Assembly: GCA_934281515.1 (NCBI GenBank)
Contig: CAKQXG010000002.1
Span: 1-54,808 of the forward strand
DNA: 54,808 nt
Source: an uncultured Clostridia bacterium
Lineage (GTDB): Bacteria; Bacillota; Clostridia; Christensenellales; CAG-314
Direction of reading: 5' to 3'
The notes below the pieces were generated by a model. That model searched no databases. It was not told the origin of the DNA and worked only from the letters and a program-made list of their open reading frames with translations. The number at the start of each line of letters is the position of its first letter. The first letter of the stretch is position 1. This document shows, one piece after another, positions 7,933-16,864 of the stretch. The position numbers and the translations under genes are program-made.

Positions 7933-9753
7933 TTACTTGATTACTCGCGCCGTAGCGTCGGCAATACCTGCGATTGCCGCACGGATAAGCTCGTCCTGAT
8001 CGATTTGCGTAGCGCCTACCCTTGCAAGCGACTGCACACATGCCTGATTCTGATAGTTGTAACAATAGTACTCGCTTTGTCCGCCGGGCAGTGTGACGAA
8101 TAGAGACGGATCGCCGACCGATTTAAGCACCTTGAAGTATCTTGTCGTGCCTTGCGTAAATTCTTCGGATTTTTGTCCCGTTTTGCTTGCGGGATAGCAA
8201 TCGTTGTAGGCAAGACGTCCGCTGTGCCTGGACAGGTAGTCTGCAAACACGCCGATTGCCGCAAGTTGCTCGATATCAAACGTCGCGTCGGTGTCGTTGG
8301 GCAAACACAGCGAAATACCCTTTACATAAATCTTGGCGTTGTCCGTGTTGCCGTAGTTAAACAGATTGGTGATGGGCAGTATGCCGATCTTTTTAAACAG
8401 CTGTTGGTCGTAGTTGTTGAGATAGTATGTGTACATCTTGGGGTAGCTGACAATGCCCATAAAGGCGTTGCCGTCCACCACGTCGTTGAAACCTTGGCGC
8501 GACTCCCACAATACTTCGCCGTTCAGGCTGATTTTGTCGTTGTTAAACAGCTCGGCGTAACCCTTGACGGCATTTGCCGCCTTTGTGTAGTTGGACTGTT
8601 GCGCGTAGTTGTTGACGTACACCTTGTTTGCTTTGTCGTAGGAGTAGAACAGCAAATCGTTGTTTGCCCAGATGTTGTTGGAACCCATCTCGAACCACTG
8701 CCACTCGTTGCCTTCGTAGGCAAGCGACGCGGTGTAACCTTCTCTGTCGCCGAACGTCTCGGTTGCCTTTTCCAACAGTCGTACAAAGTCGGCGTGGGTT
8801 TGCGGAGCCTGTTCACCAAGTTCGTCAAGCAACGCCTTGTTGTACATCACGCTGGGCACCATATGTCCGACGGGATAGGTCATAAGCGATTCTCCGACGT
8901 AGTTTTCGGCAATAGCGCCTGCGTAGTAATCGCTGTCGTCAAAGTCAATTCCGATAAGGTCCAGCAATTCGCCAAAACGGTAGTTGTTTTGCAAATACGA
9001 ATTGGTCATAGCGGGGTCTTCGAAACGCGCCACTTCGTTGCTGTAAGCCGACGTCCAGTTAAGGTGAATCTGCCCTGCGTATTCTTCGTTGAAGTCGTCA
9101 ACGATTTCCGCAAGACTGCGCTTGCCCGTCCAGGACAAAAACTGTATGGATATGTTGGCTTCAACGTTGTTAAGCACCACTTTGCCGTCGCTGTCATACT
9201 GCAGATTTGCCATATAGTTGTACTTGGCGTACAAGTCAATATCGCCTTTCAACACGTCGTTTGTCATGTCCCACTTGTCGGTGCACTTTTGATCGGTGTA
9301 CCAACCTTCGACCTCGTAACCCAAACGCTTGGGGTCGGGTATCGTTTGCGGATCGACGACCTTGCCTTCTTCTCCGTTGACGGTGACAGGCGCAAAGCAC
9401 TTGTCGTAGTTGTAGTGGAAGGTTACATCCACTGCGTTGCCCTTCTTCTCCCACAGCGCATAGACGGTGTAGTCCTGTTCTATCTTGACGGAGAAGTCGA
9501 ACTCCTCTTTGTAGTCCTTGTCTGTATACCAGCCTTTCAGCGTGTAGCCGCTACGTCTTGCGGCGTAGTAGTTGGCGCGGTAGCCTGCCTTGACGGTGTC
9601 CACACGATTGTTGCCGCCCTCGTAGTTGACGTCGAAAGTAAACGTGTATTCGTCCTTTTGGACAGGGGTTTGTTGACATCCGACCACGGCAAACAGCGTT
9701 GTCAGGCACAGCGTCAATGCCAGAATAAGCGAAATAAATTTGGTCTGTTTCAA
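7933..9753 (-). CDS. Solute-binding lipoprotein with two N-terminal InlB-type repeats (binding protein 2)
   Basis: A 606-residue exported protein with a lipobox ending VVGC (Cys26). Residues 37-102 and 108-178 each match the InlB/Listeria-Bacteroides (Flg_new) repeat pattern, with GYTLKGWYTD and GYEVEGWYTD cores and YALW or LYAKY ends. From about residue 190 a family-1-like sugar-binding fold follows (IVDDFNEEYAGQ, MYNKALLDEL, PVGHM). The InlB repeats probably act as a stalk or adhesion module that lifts the receptor off the membrane; that is inference. The start codon is TTG, decided by AAGGAG eight bases upstream and by the signal peptide beginning there. It follows the Gfo/Idh/MocA stub and precedes the GH97 gene by 10 bases. 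Confidence 0.92.
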   Translation of the reverse strand: MKQTKFISLILALTLCLTTLFAVVGCQQTPVQKDEYTFTFDVNYEGGNNRVDTVKAGYRANYYAARRSGYTLKGWYTDKDYKEEFDFSVKIEQDYTVYALWEKKGNAVDVTFHYNYDKCFAPVTVNGEEGKVVDPQTIPDPKRLGYEVEGWYTDQKCTDKWDMTNDVLKGDIDLYAKYNYMANLQYDSDGKVVLNNVEANISIQFLSWTGKRSLAEIVDDFNEEYAGQIHLNWTSAYSNEVARFEDPAMTNSYLQNNYRFGELLDLIGIDFDDSDYYAGAIAENYVGESLMTYPVGHMVPSVMYNKALLDELGEQAPQTHADFVRLLEKATETFGDREGYTASLAYEGNEWQWFEMGSNNIWANNDLLFYSYDKANKVYVNNYAQQSNYTKAANAVKGYAELFNNDKISLNGEVLWESRQGFNDVVDGNAFMGIVSYPKMYTYYLNNYDQQLFKKIGILPITNLFNYGNTDNAKIYVKGISLCLPNDTDATFDIEQLAAIGVFADYLSRHSGRLAYNDCYPASKTGQKSEEFTQGTTRYFKVLKSVGDPSLFVTLPGGQSEYYCYNYQNQACVQSLARVGATQIDQDELIRAAIAGIADATARVIK

Positions 9754-9792
9754 AATAGTTCTCCTTGTATTACTCTGTCGATGTAAGCGAAA

Positions 9793-9990
9793 TCAATGTA
9801 CGTATATATTTTTTCCGCATGCAAGACGGGATTCCTTCGCGGCAATGGCAACCGCGTCGGCGTTGGTGTCGCACAGCGCGACAACCTTAAACTTGTCCGA
9901 CAACTTGTGCATCAATCTGCCATATGTGCGAAAGCCTCTGCCGCCACAGCCCAATATACTGACTGTAAGTAGTTTGGTCTTTTGTTCCAT
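9793..9990 (-). pseudogene. Truncated Gfo/Idh/MocA-family oxidoreductase (N-terminal stub)
   Basis: The 65-residue product from the ATG at 9990 (GGGAGA site upstream) starts like a Gfo/Idh/MocA sugar dehydrogenase. It has the strand TVSILGCGGRGFRTYGRLM with the GxGxxG nucleotide-binding loop, then FKVVALCDTNADAVAIAA, which matches the second strand with its acidic residue and helix. Family members have about 330-450 residues. Here the frame ends after about the second Rossmann unit, and the next gene begins 40 bases later, so the rest is absent rather than frameshifted nearby. It is most likely a deletion remnant of a sugar-acid or inositol-type dehydrogenase that belonged to this operon. A small functional protein is possible but unlikely. 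Confidence 0.75.
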
Positions 9991-10060
9991 ATAAATTCTC
10001 CCGTGCGTTTCACTGTCGCATACATCGCTTTTTTGCCTCATTACAGCAATACGTTGTCAC

Positions 10061-10105
10061 CTGTAAAAATACCAAAAACCTCTCGAAACGCAAAGAGGTT
10101 TTGGT
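10061..10105 (-). terminator. Intrinsic terminator or attenuator between Big2 lipoprotein and transporter genes
   Basis: On the minus strand the arms ACCAAAACCTCT and AGAGGTTTTTGGT pair around a ten-base loop, followed by an ATTTTT run. It lies 63 bases after the stop of the Big2 lipoprotein gene and before the stub and transporter genes. Partial read-through would give the lipoprotein higher expression than the transporter. Confidence 0.75.
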
Positions 10106-10167
10106 TGTTGCGCGCCGTTCGGACTTGCCCCCGACAAGTCCGAAACAGCTAAACGCTATTGTTGATG

Positions 10168-13100
10168 TTACTTCTCGACAACTGTAAGGTTGCTTACTTC
10201 GTAGTCGATTGCATGGGACAGGAAGTGGATACGTAAATCTTTTCCGTCATAAGTGGCGGTAAGCACTTCTTCTATTTTCCTTACTTCTTCTCCGGTCTCG
10301 CGGTTGCTGACAATTACAACAACCTTGACTTGATTATTTTCGTCCGTTGTCAAATCAAATTTTATATGGAGTTTTTCAGGGAAAGAGTCTCCCGCATCAT
10401 GATATTTACCATTGTTTCCATCGTAGAAATCGTATCTCCAAGTACCATTGGCATCCCAAAAGTTTATTCCGACAACAGTCAAGTCATCGACAAAATTGTT
10501 TTTATCCGTCCAACCGTTCCCGTCGTTTTGTGCAATGTTTATACCAAGATGTCCGTTTACGTTAGTACTATTATTTACGTTTACATCCATATCGATTGTG
10601 GTATTTGCATTAAACAAAATTTCTTGGGTTACAGAAGCTCTCCATGCTGCATCACTGCTGTCTACACCGTTAAAGCGGAAAGCGGAACTGTCATCCGCAA
10701 TGGTTGCAGGTTTGTAGTTACCGTTGAAAACACGCGAATAATGTAGCAGTCTTGTTGCGCCGTTTATCTTGTTCGTAACAGTCTCGCCGTCAAGAAAAAC
10801 AACATCGCTGATGGTAATATGGCTGTCGCCGATAGATTGCAAATACAAAGCGGGGATTGTGTCAACGTCTTTAAGCGCGTCGGCAATGTTTGCTTGCAGA
10901 ACAATCACGTCGTTGACAAACGTATAAATGTAGTTACCGCTACGTGCAATACCGATTGTGATTGCGCTGTTGTTTGTCGCTGCCTGAATAAGCCAATTTT
11001 TGGATACGCCGAGTACGTCATCATAATGATTGACTATCAAGTTTTTATCTGCAACGCCATAGCCGACAGCCAAACGGTGCCAATAACCTGCGGCAGCGGC
11101 ATTGTTATTGTTACCACCGCCAAGGTACATTGAATACTTGTCAAACATAAACGTATCGCCACCGAGGTGCGCCATACCAAATGCCTTGTATTGGTCATCG
11201 TTGATGTACAAACCGTTGAGGGTGTACTGTGCGTAGTACAGTTTGCTTGCTTCCAGACCGGTGTTAAACGCGTTGACTGTTTCGTCGCCGGAAGTAATTG
11301 TGATCGTGTTCTTGTAGGTACCGTCTTCGTCGTACTCCACGTTTACACCGTTGCTTGTGGCAAGCGGACTAACCGTTACGGTGCACTCTATATCGACGCC
11401 GTTGACCGTTGCGGTGATTGTCACTTTACCGTAAGCCTTTGCGGTAATCTTACCGTCGTCGACGACTACTATACCTTCGTCAGAGCTATTGAAAGTGACG
11501 GGTTGAGTGTTGTCGGAACCTTCGCCGTAGACAAGAGTAAGTTCTTCTGTGCCGTTGAGTGCCAACAAGTAATTTTGTTGTTCAAACTTGACGTCTACGA
11601 CCTTGACGGTAACTTCCGCCTTTACGTCGTCGATTTGCGCCGTAATGATTGCGGAGCCTGCCTTGACAGCATTGACTACGCCGTTTTCTACCGTGGCAAC
11701 GCTTGTATCGCTGCTTGTCCACACAATTCTGCTTGCAGCATACGTCGGGTCTACGGTAGCGGTAAGCGGTTTGGATTCGTCCTTGGTAAGGGTCAATGTG
11801 TTTTCGTCAAGTTGCAACGAATTTATCAGCATTTTGCTGTCGTCGATTTTCTTTGCTGCGGTTTCGCCGTTGAGATAAACGATGCCGTTTATCGCGCGAG
11901 TGTCGCCCGATGTGGAATTCATAAAGATTGCAGGCATCGTGTCTACGTCGGCAAGACCTTCGGCAATCTGCGTTTTGTACACAATTACGCCGTTGAGCAA
12001 TGTATAGATGTCGCTGCCGTTACGAGCGATACCCATTGTGACGGACTTGTTGTTTTTCAACATGTCGATAAGCCAATTCTGTACCGCGCCGAGTTGTTGG
12101 TTAGCCATGTTCAGCAACAAATCGTTTTCCAAATCCGACTTGTTGTTCATACGGTGCCAATAACCTGCGGTAGCGGGGTCGTTTCCGTTAAGGTACATGT
12201 GGAACACGTCAAACATAATGCTTTCGTCGGTTGCAAAGTGCGCCAGACCGAAAGTCTTGGATTGACCATTGTACAGATTCATTCCGCTAAGTTTGTACTC
12301 TGCGTAGTAAACCTTGCTTGCGGCATTGTCGCCAAGATTCAGCGCATTGATATGCATACCTTCAAGCGTTTTGATTGTGTAACCGTTTTCACCGTACTCC
12401 ACCGTTACGCCGTTGTTGGTTGCAAGCGGACTTACGGTCACGGTGCAAGTTACGCTAAATTTGTTCGCAACGCTCGCCGTGATTGTAGCTTGACCGTAGG
12501 CGAGTGCCTTGACCTTGCCGTTGTCGTCCACGCTGACTACATCGGAGTCAGCGCTAGTGTAGACGATGTTTGTTTCGGCTGCGTCGGAAGGATCGAATGT
12601 CAAAGCAAGTTGTTCCTCGACATTCAACGCAAGCGAGTAGTTTTGTTGCTCAAAAGCAACGCTGATTGCGCTGACCGTTACGCTTGCCGTAACGCCGTCG
12701 ATTGTTGCCGTGATTGTTGTCGAGCCTGCGCCGACAACGGTAATAGTGCCGTGTTCATCGACGGTGGCGACTTGGGTGTTTTCCGAAGCGAACTGCACTG
12801 CTTTTACGCCAGTGGCAGGGTCGGTTGTGACAACCAATGTGTGCGTTTCGCCCGTATACAACGCAAGGGTTGCAACGTCAAGCAAGATTGTCCTGACTCG
12901 GTTGTATACCCTGACGGTGCAAGTTTGCGTAACGCCGTCAAGGCTTGCGGTTATACTTGCCGTACCTGCGGCAACCGCGACGATTTTGCCGTTGTTGTCG
13001 ACTGTGGCAATTGTTTCGTCACTGCTGGCAAACGCAACTGCGCGTGTGCCTTGCGGCGTGACCGTGGCAACGATTGTTTGTTCTTCCTCGACGTACATGT

Positions 13101-13722
13101 CGACGGCGGTTTTGTCAAGGGCAATTGCCGTAGCTTTGGCGTACACCGTGACCGCGCAACTGTCGGACTTGGTTCCGCTCGAATCGCTGACGGTAACGGT
13201 TGCCGTACCTGCCGACAATGCCGTAACCTTGCCGCCCTCTACCTTGACGATACCGACGGGATCGCACTTCCAGACAAGTTTGTCGGCGGCGGTCGTCGGG
13301 TCGACGGTGGCTGTAAGTGTTTGCTCTTCGCCTACAAGCAACTCCAACGTCTTTTTGTCAAGCGTTACGGAGTTGAATTTTTCTTCTACAATGATTGTGC
13401 AGGAAGCGTACACCGTGCCGCTTTTGTTTTGTGCGGAAACGACTGCCGTACCTGCCGCAAGGGCGGTCACTTTGCCGTTTTCTACCTTGACGACCGATTC
13501 CTTGTCGCACGTCCACACGATGTTTGCCGCCTGTTCGACGGGCTCCACCGTAGCGGTAAGGGTCGCTTCGTCGCCTACCTTCATCGACAAAGTGTCCTTA
13601 TCCAGCGTAATCTTTGTAATTTCGACTTCTGTCGGAGTTATTTCGCAAGCCGCAAATACAAAGCTCATGCACAACAACAATACAAAACAAACGATACCAA
13701 TTGCTTTGATGTTTTTTTGCAT
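10168..13722 (-). CDS. Large Big2-domain surface lipoprotein with duplicated putative ligand-binding module
   Basis: A 1184-residue exported lipoprotein (lipobox FAAC, Cys26). Visible domains in order are five Big2-type Ig folds (about 35-113, 115-193, 197-273, 276-351, 353-431), a roughly 190-residue module (436-630) with YYAEYKLSG, FGLAHFATDE, YWHRM and GIARNGSDIYTLLNG, two more Big2 folds (634-708, 711-785), a second copy of the module (790-985) with YYAQYTLNG, FGMAHLGGD, YWHRLA and GIARSGNYIYTFVND, and a beta-rich C-terminal region (986-1184) that may be a lectin-like fold. The twin modules are not a family I recognise; glycan binding is inferred from the GH97/ABC context. AGGAGGT precedes the ATG, and it is the first gene after the minus-strand promoter divergent from the AraC gene. 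Confidence 0.9.
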   Translation of the reverse strand: MQKNIKAIGIVCFVLLLCMSFVFAACEITPTEVEITKITLDKDTLSMKVGDEATLTATVEPVEQAANIVWTCDKESVVKVENGKVTALAAGTAVVSAQNKSGTVYASCTIIVEEKFNSVTLDKKTLELLVGEEQTLTATVDPTTAADKLVWKCDPVGIVKVEGGKVTALSAGTATVTVSDSSGTKSDSCAVTVYAKATAIALDKTAVDMYVEEEQTIVATVTPQGTRAVAFASSDETIATVDNNGKIVAVAAGTASITASLDGVTQTCTVRVYNRVRTILLDVATLALYTGETHTLVVTTDPATGVKAVQFASENTQVATVDEHGTITVVGAGSTTITATIDGVTASVTVSAISVAFEQQNYSLALNVEEQLALTFDPSDAAETNIVYTSADSDVVSVDDNGKVKALAYGQATITASVANKFSVTCTVTVSPLATNNGVTVEYGENGYTIKTLEGMHINALNLGDNAASKVYYAEYKLSGMNLYNGQSKTFGLAHFATDESIMFDVFHMYLNGNDPATAGYWHRMNNKSDLENDLLLNMANQQLGAVQNWLIDMLKNNKSVTMGIARNGSDIYTLLNGVIVYKTQIAEGLADVDTMPAIFMNSTSGDTRAINGIVYLNGETAAKKIDDSKMLINSLQLDENTLTLTKDESKPLTATVDPTYAASRIVWTSSDTSVATVENGVVNAVKAGSAIITAQIDDVKAEVTVKVVDVKFEQQNYLLALNGTEELTLVYGEGSDNTQPVTFNSSDEGIVVVDDGKITAKAYGKVTITATVNGVDIECTVTVSPLATSNGVNVEYDEDGTYKNTITITSGDETVNAFNTGLEASKLYYAQYTLNGLYINDDQYKAFGMAHLGGDTFMFDKYSMYLGGGNNNNAAAAGYWHRLAVGYGVADKNLIVNHYDDVLGVSKNWLIQAATNNSAITIGIARSGNYIYTFVNDVIVLQANIADALKDVDTIPALYLQSIGDSHITISDVVFLDGETVTNKINGATRLLHYSRVFNGNYKPATIADDSSAFRFNGVDSSDAAWRASVTQEILFNANTTIDMDVNVNNSTNVNGHLGINIAQNDGNGWTDKNNFVDDLTVVGINFWDANGTWRYDFYDGNNGKYHDAGDSFPEKLHIKFDLTTDENNQVKVVVIVSNRETGEEVRKIEEVLTATYDGKDLRIHFLSHAIDYEVSNLTVVEK

Positions 13723-13827
13723 TATACGTTACCTCCTATAAAAATTCAATATAAGGATAGAAAACTATCCGTATTAACACAGTAACGGTTTTCTCGTGCA
13801 CCGTAGTACACTCCCGATAGTAAATAC

Positions 13828-13857
13828 ATTGTACCATAAGGCAAAAAGCGTTTTCAA
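13828..13857 (-). promoter_or_regulatory. Sigma-A promoter for the Big2 lipoprotein / transporter operon
   Basis: Read on the minus strand, TTGAAA and TACAAT are separated by 18 bases. This gives a leader of about 100 bases before the start at 13722. It lies back to back with the araC-type promoter, leaving about 105 bases between the two for regulator binding. Confidence 0.65.
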
Positions 13858-13963
13858 CCCACTATCTCCGCGATTATTTTCAAATTTACATATTTTGGGC
13901 AAAATTTCTCCGTTTATTATCCACTTTAACACATTTTGTACACGTTTTTTATTCCATTTACCG

Positions 13964-13992
13964 TTGACAAACATTGCAGAAAACCATATAAT
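13964..13992 (+). promoter_or_regulatory. Consensus sigma-A promoter for the AraC-family gene
   Basis: TTGACA at 13964-13969 and TATAAT at 13987-13992 are both perfect consensus with the ideal 17-base spacer. The leader before the ATG at 14090 is about 90 bases. Confidence 0.85.
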
Positions 13993-14089
13993 AAGTTTGA
14001 AATACAACCAACCGTAACCGCTTGTTACGTTACACAACACAGATTGCGTAACCGTGACAAAAATAAACGCATGCAAGGAGAACATCGTT

Positions 14090-14932
14090 ATGCCGCGTAA
14101 GTCGAAATACTTTTTGTTTGAGATTGTAGGCGACGTGCCCGACTTTTTCTACTCCAACCGCTACGTCACGCAAGGGACCAAACTGCACTTCCATCGCAAT
14201 TGGGAAGTGTTTTGCGTGTTTGAAGGCGTGGTTTCGGCAACGGTGGACAACAAATCCTATCTGTTGGAGCCGGGTATGGCGGTGGTAGTGGACAGCCTTG
14301 CGCCGCACTCGTTTGAGTGTACGTCGGCGGAGATATCCTACACCATTATCGGCACCGAGTTGATGCAACTGTTTTTTCAACTGTACCCCAACCGCACGTT
14401 ACCGCGCCTTTTGCCCGACAAACAGGCAAACCGACCGCTGCTTGACTTTGTGACAAGCATTGCAATGCAGGTTGCAAACTACAGTCCGCTGGAAAAATAT
14501 GCCTACGCGTGCACGGTGCTTAACAAAATAGTGCAAGCCTACGGCACAATACCTGCCGACGTGATGTTGCACCGAGCCAACAGCACCATTTACAAGGCGA
14601 TATCCTACATCTACGACAACTACACGCAGGACATATCCCTTACCACCATCGCCGACTACCTGCACATACAGCCGCAGTCGCTGTCCAACTTGTTGAGCAA
14701 ATACTTAAAAACCGACCTGCGCAACTACATCAACAACCTGCGTATACAGGAGTTTTACGTGTTGCAGAAACGCCCCGAAAACAAAGATTTGTCGGTGTTG
14801 GAGTTGGCAACGCTATGCGGATTTTCCAGTCTGACGACATTTTACCGCGCACAGAAAAAATACGTCGACAGCTCGTCTGCGGAACCGCAAGTGCTGTACG
14901 AATACCTGCCCACCGACCCGACCAAGTTGTAA
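14090..14932 (+). CDS. AraC-family transcriptional regulator
   Basis: A 280-residue regulator. The N-terminal half is a cupin-type sensing domain: HFHRNWEVFCVFEG at 33-46 and EPGMAVVVDSLAPHSF at 60-75, the usual sugar-pocket pattern. The C-terminal 170-258 region holds the two AraC helix-turn-helix units (ISLTTIADYLHIQPQSLSNL, then LSVLELATLCGFSSLTTFYR). The ATG at 14090 is preferred over a GTG twelve codons upstream because AAGGAG lies nine bases before it. It is divergent from the glycan-uptake operon and convergent with the fucosidase gene. The likely job is activation of the divergent operon in response to imported oligosaccharide; control of the fucosidase gene is also possible. Confidence 0.93.
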   Translation: MPRKSKYFLFEIVGDVPDFFYSNRYVTQGTKLHFHRNWEVFCVFEGVVSATVDNKSYLLEPGMAVVVDSLAPHSFECTSAEISYTIIGTELMQLFFQLYPNRTLPRLLPDKQANRPLLDFVTSIAMQVANYSPLEKYAYACTVLNKIVQAYGTIPADVMLHRANSTIYKAISYIYDNYTQDISLTTIADYLHIQPQSLSNLLSKYLKTDLRNYINNLRIQEFYVLQKRPENKDLSVLELATLCGFSSLTTFYRAQKKYVDSSSAEPQVLYEYLPTDPTKL

Positions 14933-14944
14933 AAACGGCATACT

Positions 14945-14986
14945 AAAAAACGCCTGCATCTCGCAAGAAATGCAGGCATTTTTACA
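14945..14986. terminator. Bidirectional intrinsic terminator between the AraC and GH29 genes
   Basis: Arms GCCTGCAT (14952-14959) and ATGCAGGC (14970-14977) flank a ten-base loop. A run of A lies on the left and a run of T on the right, so the hairpin can stop transcription of both convergent genes. Confidence 0.88.
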
Positions 14987-15014
14987 TACGTATTGATTTT
15001 TTTGTTACGCCGAC

Positions 15015-16832
15015 TTACAGTTTGCCGTTGTCGACAAGGTACTTTTTAAGACGTTCTGCAATCATGTGGTGACCGTGATTGTTTGGGTGCAGTCCGTCCA
15101 CCGTATACTCGTCGCCTTGAGTTTTCGGTTCGGGGAATATGTCGCAAATGTCAATGCAATCCACGCCGTAGTGTCCGCACATTTCGGCAATTTTGTCGCG
15201 ATACACGACTAGCGGCTCGCCGTCAAGCTTGTTTCCCGCACCGTGGCGGCTGTCCTGGTTGTACCTGTTTAGCGGAAGCACAAAGCAGATTTTTTGGCGC
15301 GGATAGTTGTCGGTCAACCATTGCAACAGGTTGTTGAGCGCGCCGCAGAAGGTGTAGTCGGATATATCTCCGTCGTGACCGAAAGGCGCGTCGCCGTGTC
15401 CGAAGTCGTTGGTACCGCCAAACACAAACAGGAAGTCGACATTCCTGTCCATCTTGCGCGCACGTTGCAAAAAGTACTCGTCGTACGACGGATTGGCTGA
15501 CGGCGAACGTTGCGCCGCAATACGAGTGCCGCCAACGCCGTAGTTAAGTTCGGTAGCGTCCAGCATACGGCACAGCACGGTTGTGTACATATCGTCCACG
15601 CTTTCCGCGCCTGCGCCTTGAGTTATGCTGTCGCCCAAAAATGCGATTCTCGTCTTGGGCACAACCAACTTTGCCACGCGAGAGCCGAGACTTGTGCCGT
15701 AATCGAAGGGCGCAACCACAATGGCATTACCCGTCAACTCCACAGCCTTACCGTTGTCCAGCCAGGTTGCCGATGTTATCAGCCGGCTTGTACCAAGCTT
15801 TACGGTGCGTTTGTCGCTCGCTCTGGTCACGTTGACGTTGTTTTCCATAGGCACGTCGTTTATACACACATACAAATCCTCGCCGCGTTGCAACACTGCC
15901 GCGCCGTCGGCGGTAATTTCCGACGGGACGGCTTCGTACAAAAACTTACCCGTGTATTCTATCCACCTGCCAAGTCCTTCCAGCACCGATTTTTCGGCGG
16001 CAGACACAGATCCGTCCCCACGCAGTCCGGTGTTGAGCAGCAAATTACAACCGCACTTACGACAGTCGATGTAGGTTTCCACCACTTGTTTGACCGACTT
16101 GACGCAAATGTCACGCTCGGCATAACCCCAGTGATCGGTCAGTCCCTCGCACACTTCGCCGGCGCGCGGTTTGTCGGTACAGTCCACGAAGCAAGGCTTA
16201 CCACGCTCGAAAGTAACGCTGTCAATCTCCTTGTGCGACACCTGTCCGAGCATATTCAACCCCGTGTTGTTGATGATCATTGCAGTGGGTTGTAATTCGC
16301 GAATGGTACCGTACAAACGGTCGAACTGCCAATCGGCGTCGGGCTTGTCCCAATAGCCGTCAAACCAAAAACCGCCGATTTTACCGTAGTTTTTGCACAA
16401 CAATTGCACGCTTGCGACAAGGTTGTCGTTGTAGTCCGGATTGTGCCAGTCGAGCAACGTGTGGTAGAAAAACGGCACTATGCCCTGCGCATTGCACTCG
16501 TTTACAAATTCCGCGACAAGGTCTCGTCCGCTTGCGCTGTGCGGTGCGTCGAAGTCGCTCAGACCGCAGGTATCAAACAGACTGAATCCGTCGTGGTGAC
16601 GCGTGGTCAACGTAATATATTTTGCTCCTGCCGACTTGGCTGTCGCGACAAGTTTTTTTGCCCAGTCGGGTTTGACCTTAAACTTGTTTGCGGTAGCCTC
16701 GTAAGCGGCTTTCTGATTGCCGTCAAGGTTGTACGCATACCACTCTCCCTTGCCGACAACACTGTACAAACCGAAGTGCACAAACACGCCCAGACCGAGT
16801 TTTTTGAAATCCTTTATGTATTCGTAAGACAT
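15015..16832 (-). CDS. GH29 alpha-L-fucosidase fused to SGNH/GDSL esterase, cytoplasmic
   Basis: A 605-residue protein from the ATG at 16832 (GGAGAG site upstream; an in-frame TTG six codons earlier lacks its own site). Residues about 1-300 match GH29: GVFVHFGLYSV near the start, TLTTRHHDGFSLFD (74-87) and GGFWFDGYW (153-161), whose Asp158 is the expected nucleophile. A linker/beta domain follows. From about 390 an SGNH hydrolase has FLGDSITQG (Ser402), YGVGGT, FGGTND (471-476) and DGLHPNNHGH (579-588) with the catalytic Asp/His pair. No signal peptide is seen, so it should act on imported sugar. I infer removal of an O-acyl group and an alpha-fucosyl residue from the same oligosaccharide. 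The GH29 acid/base residue cannot be assigned by eye. Confidence 0.92.
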   Translation of the reverse strand: MSYEYIKDFKKLGLGVFVHFGLYSVVGKGEWYAYNLDGNQKAAYEATANKFKVKPDWAKKLVATAKSAGAKYITLTTRHHDGFSLFDTCGLSDFDAPHSASGRDLVAEFVNECNAQGIVPFFYHTLLDWHNPDYNDNLVASVQLLCKNYGKIGGFWFDGYWDKPDADWQFDRLYGTIRELQPTAMIINNTGLNMLGQVSHKEIDSVTFERGKPCFVDCTDKPRAGEVCEGLTDHWGYAERDICVKSVKQVVETYIDCRKCGCNLLLNTGLRGDGSVSAAEKSVLEGLGRWIEYTGKFLYEAVPSEITADGAAVLQRGEDLYVCINDVPMENNVNVTRASDKRTVKLGTSRLITSATWLDNGKAVELTGNAIVVAPFDYGTSLGSRVAKLVVPKTRIAFLGDSITQGAGAESVDDMYTTVLCRMLDATELNYGVGGTRIAAQRSPSANPSYDEYFLQRARKMDRNVDFLFVFGGTNDFGHGDAPFGHDGDISDYTFCGALNNLLQWLTDNYPRQKICFVLPLNRYNQDSRHGAGNKLDGEPLVVYRDKIAEMCGHYGVDCIDICDIFPEPKTQGDEYTVDGLHPNNHGHHMIAERLKKYLVDNGKL

Positions 16833-16864
16833 CTTTTTCTCTCCGTACAAGTCGCTGACGGGCA

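Noticed and set aside
5691..13785. Very long plus-strand reading frames opposite the GH97 and Big2 lipoprotein genes (749 and 872 codons)
   Set aside because: They lack signal peptides, ribosome sites and family motifs, and are rich in Arg, Val, Cys and His as expected for antisense of a biased coding strand. The minus-strand frames have clear domains.
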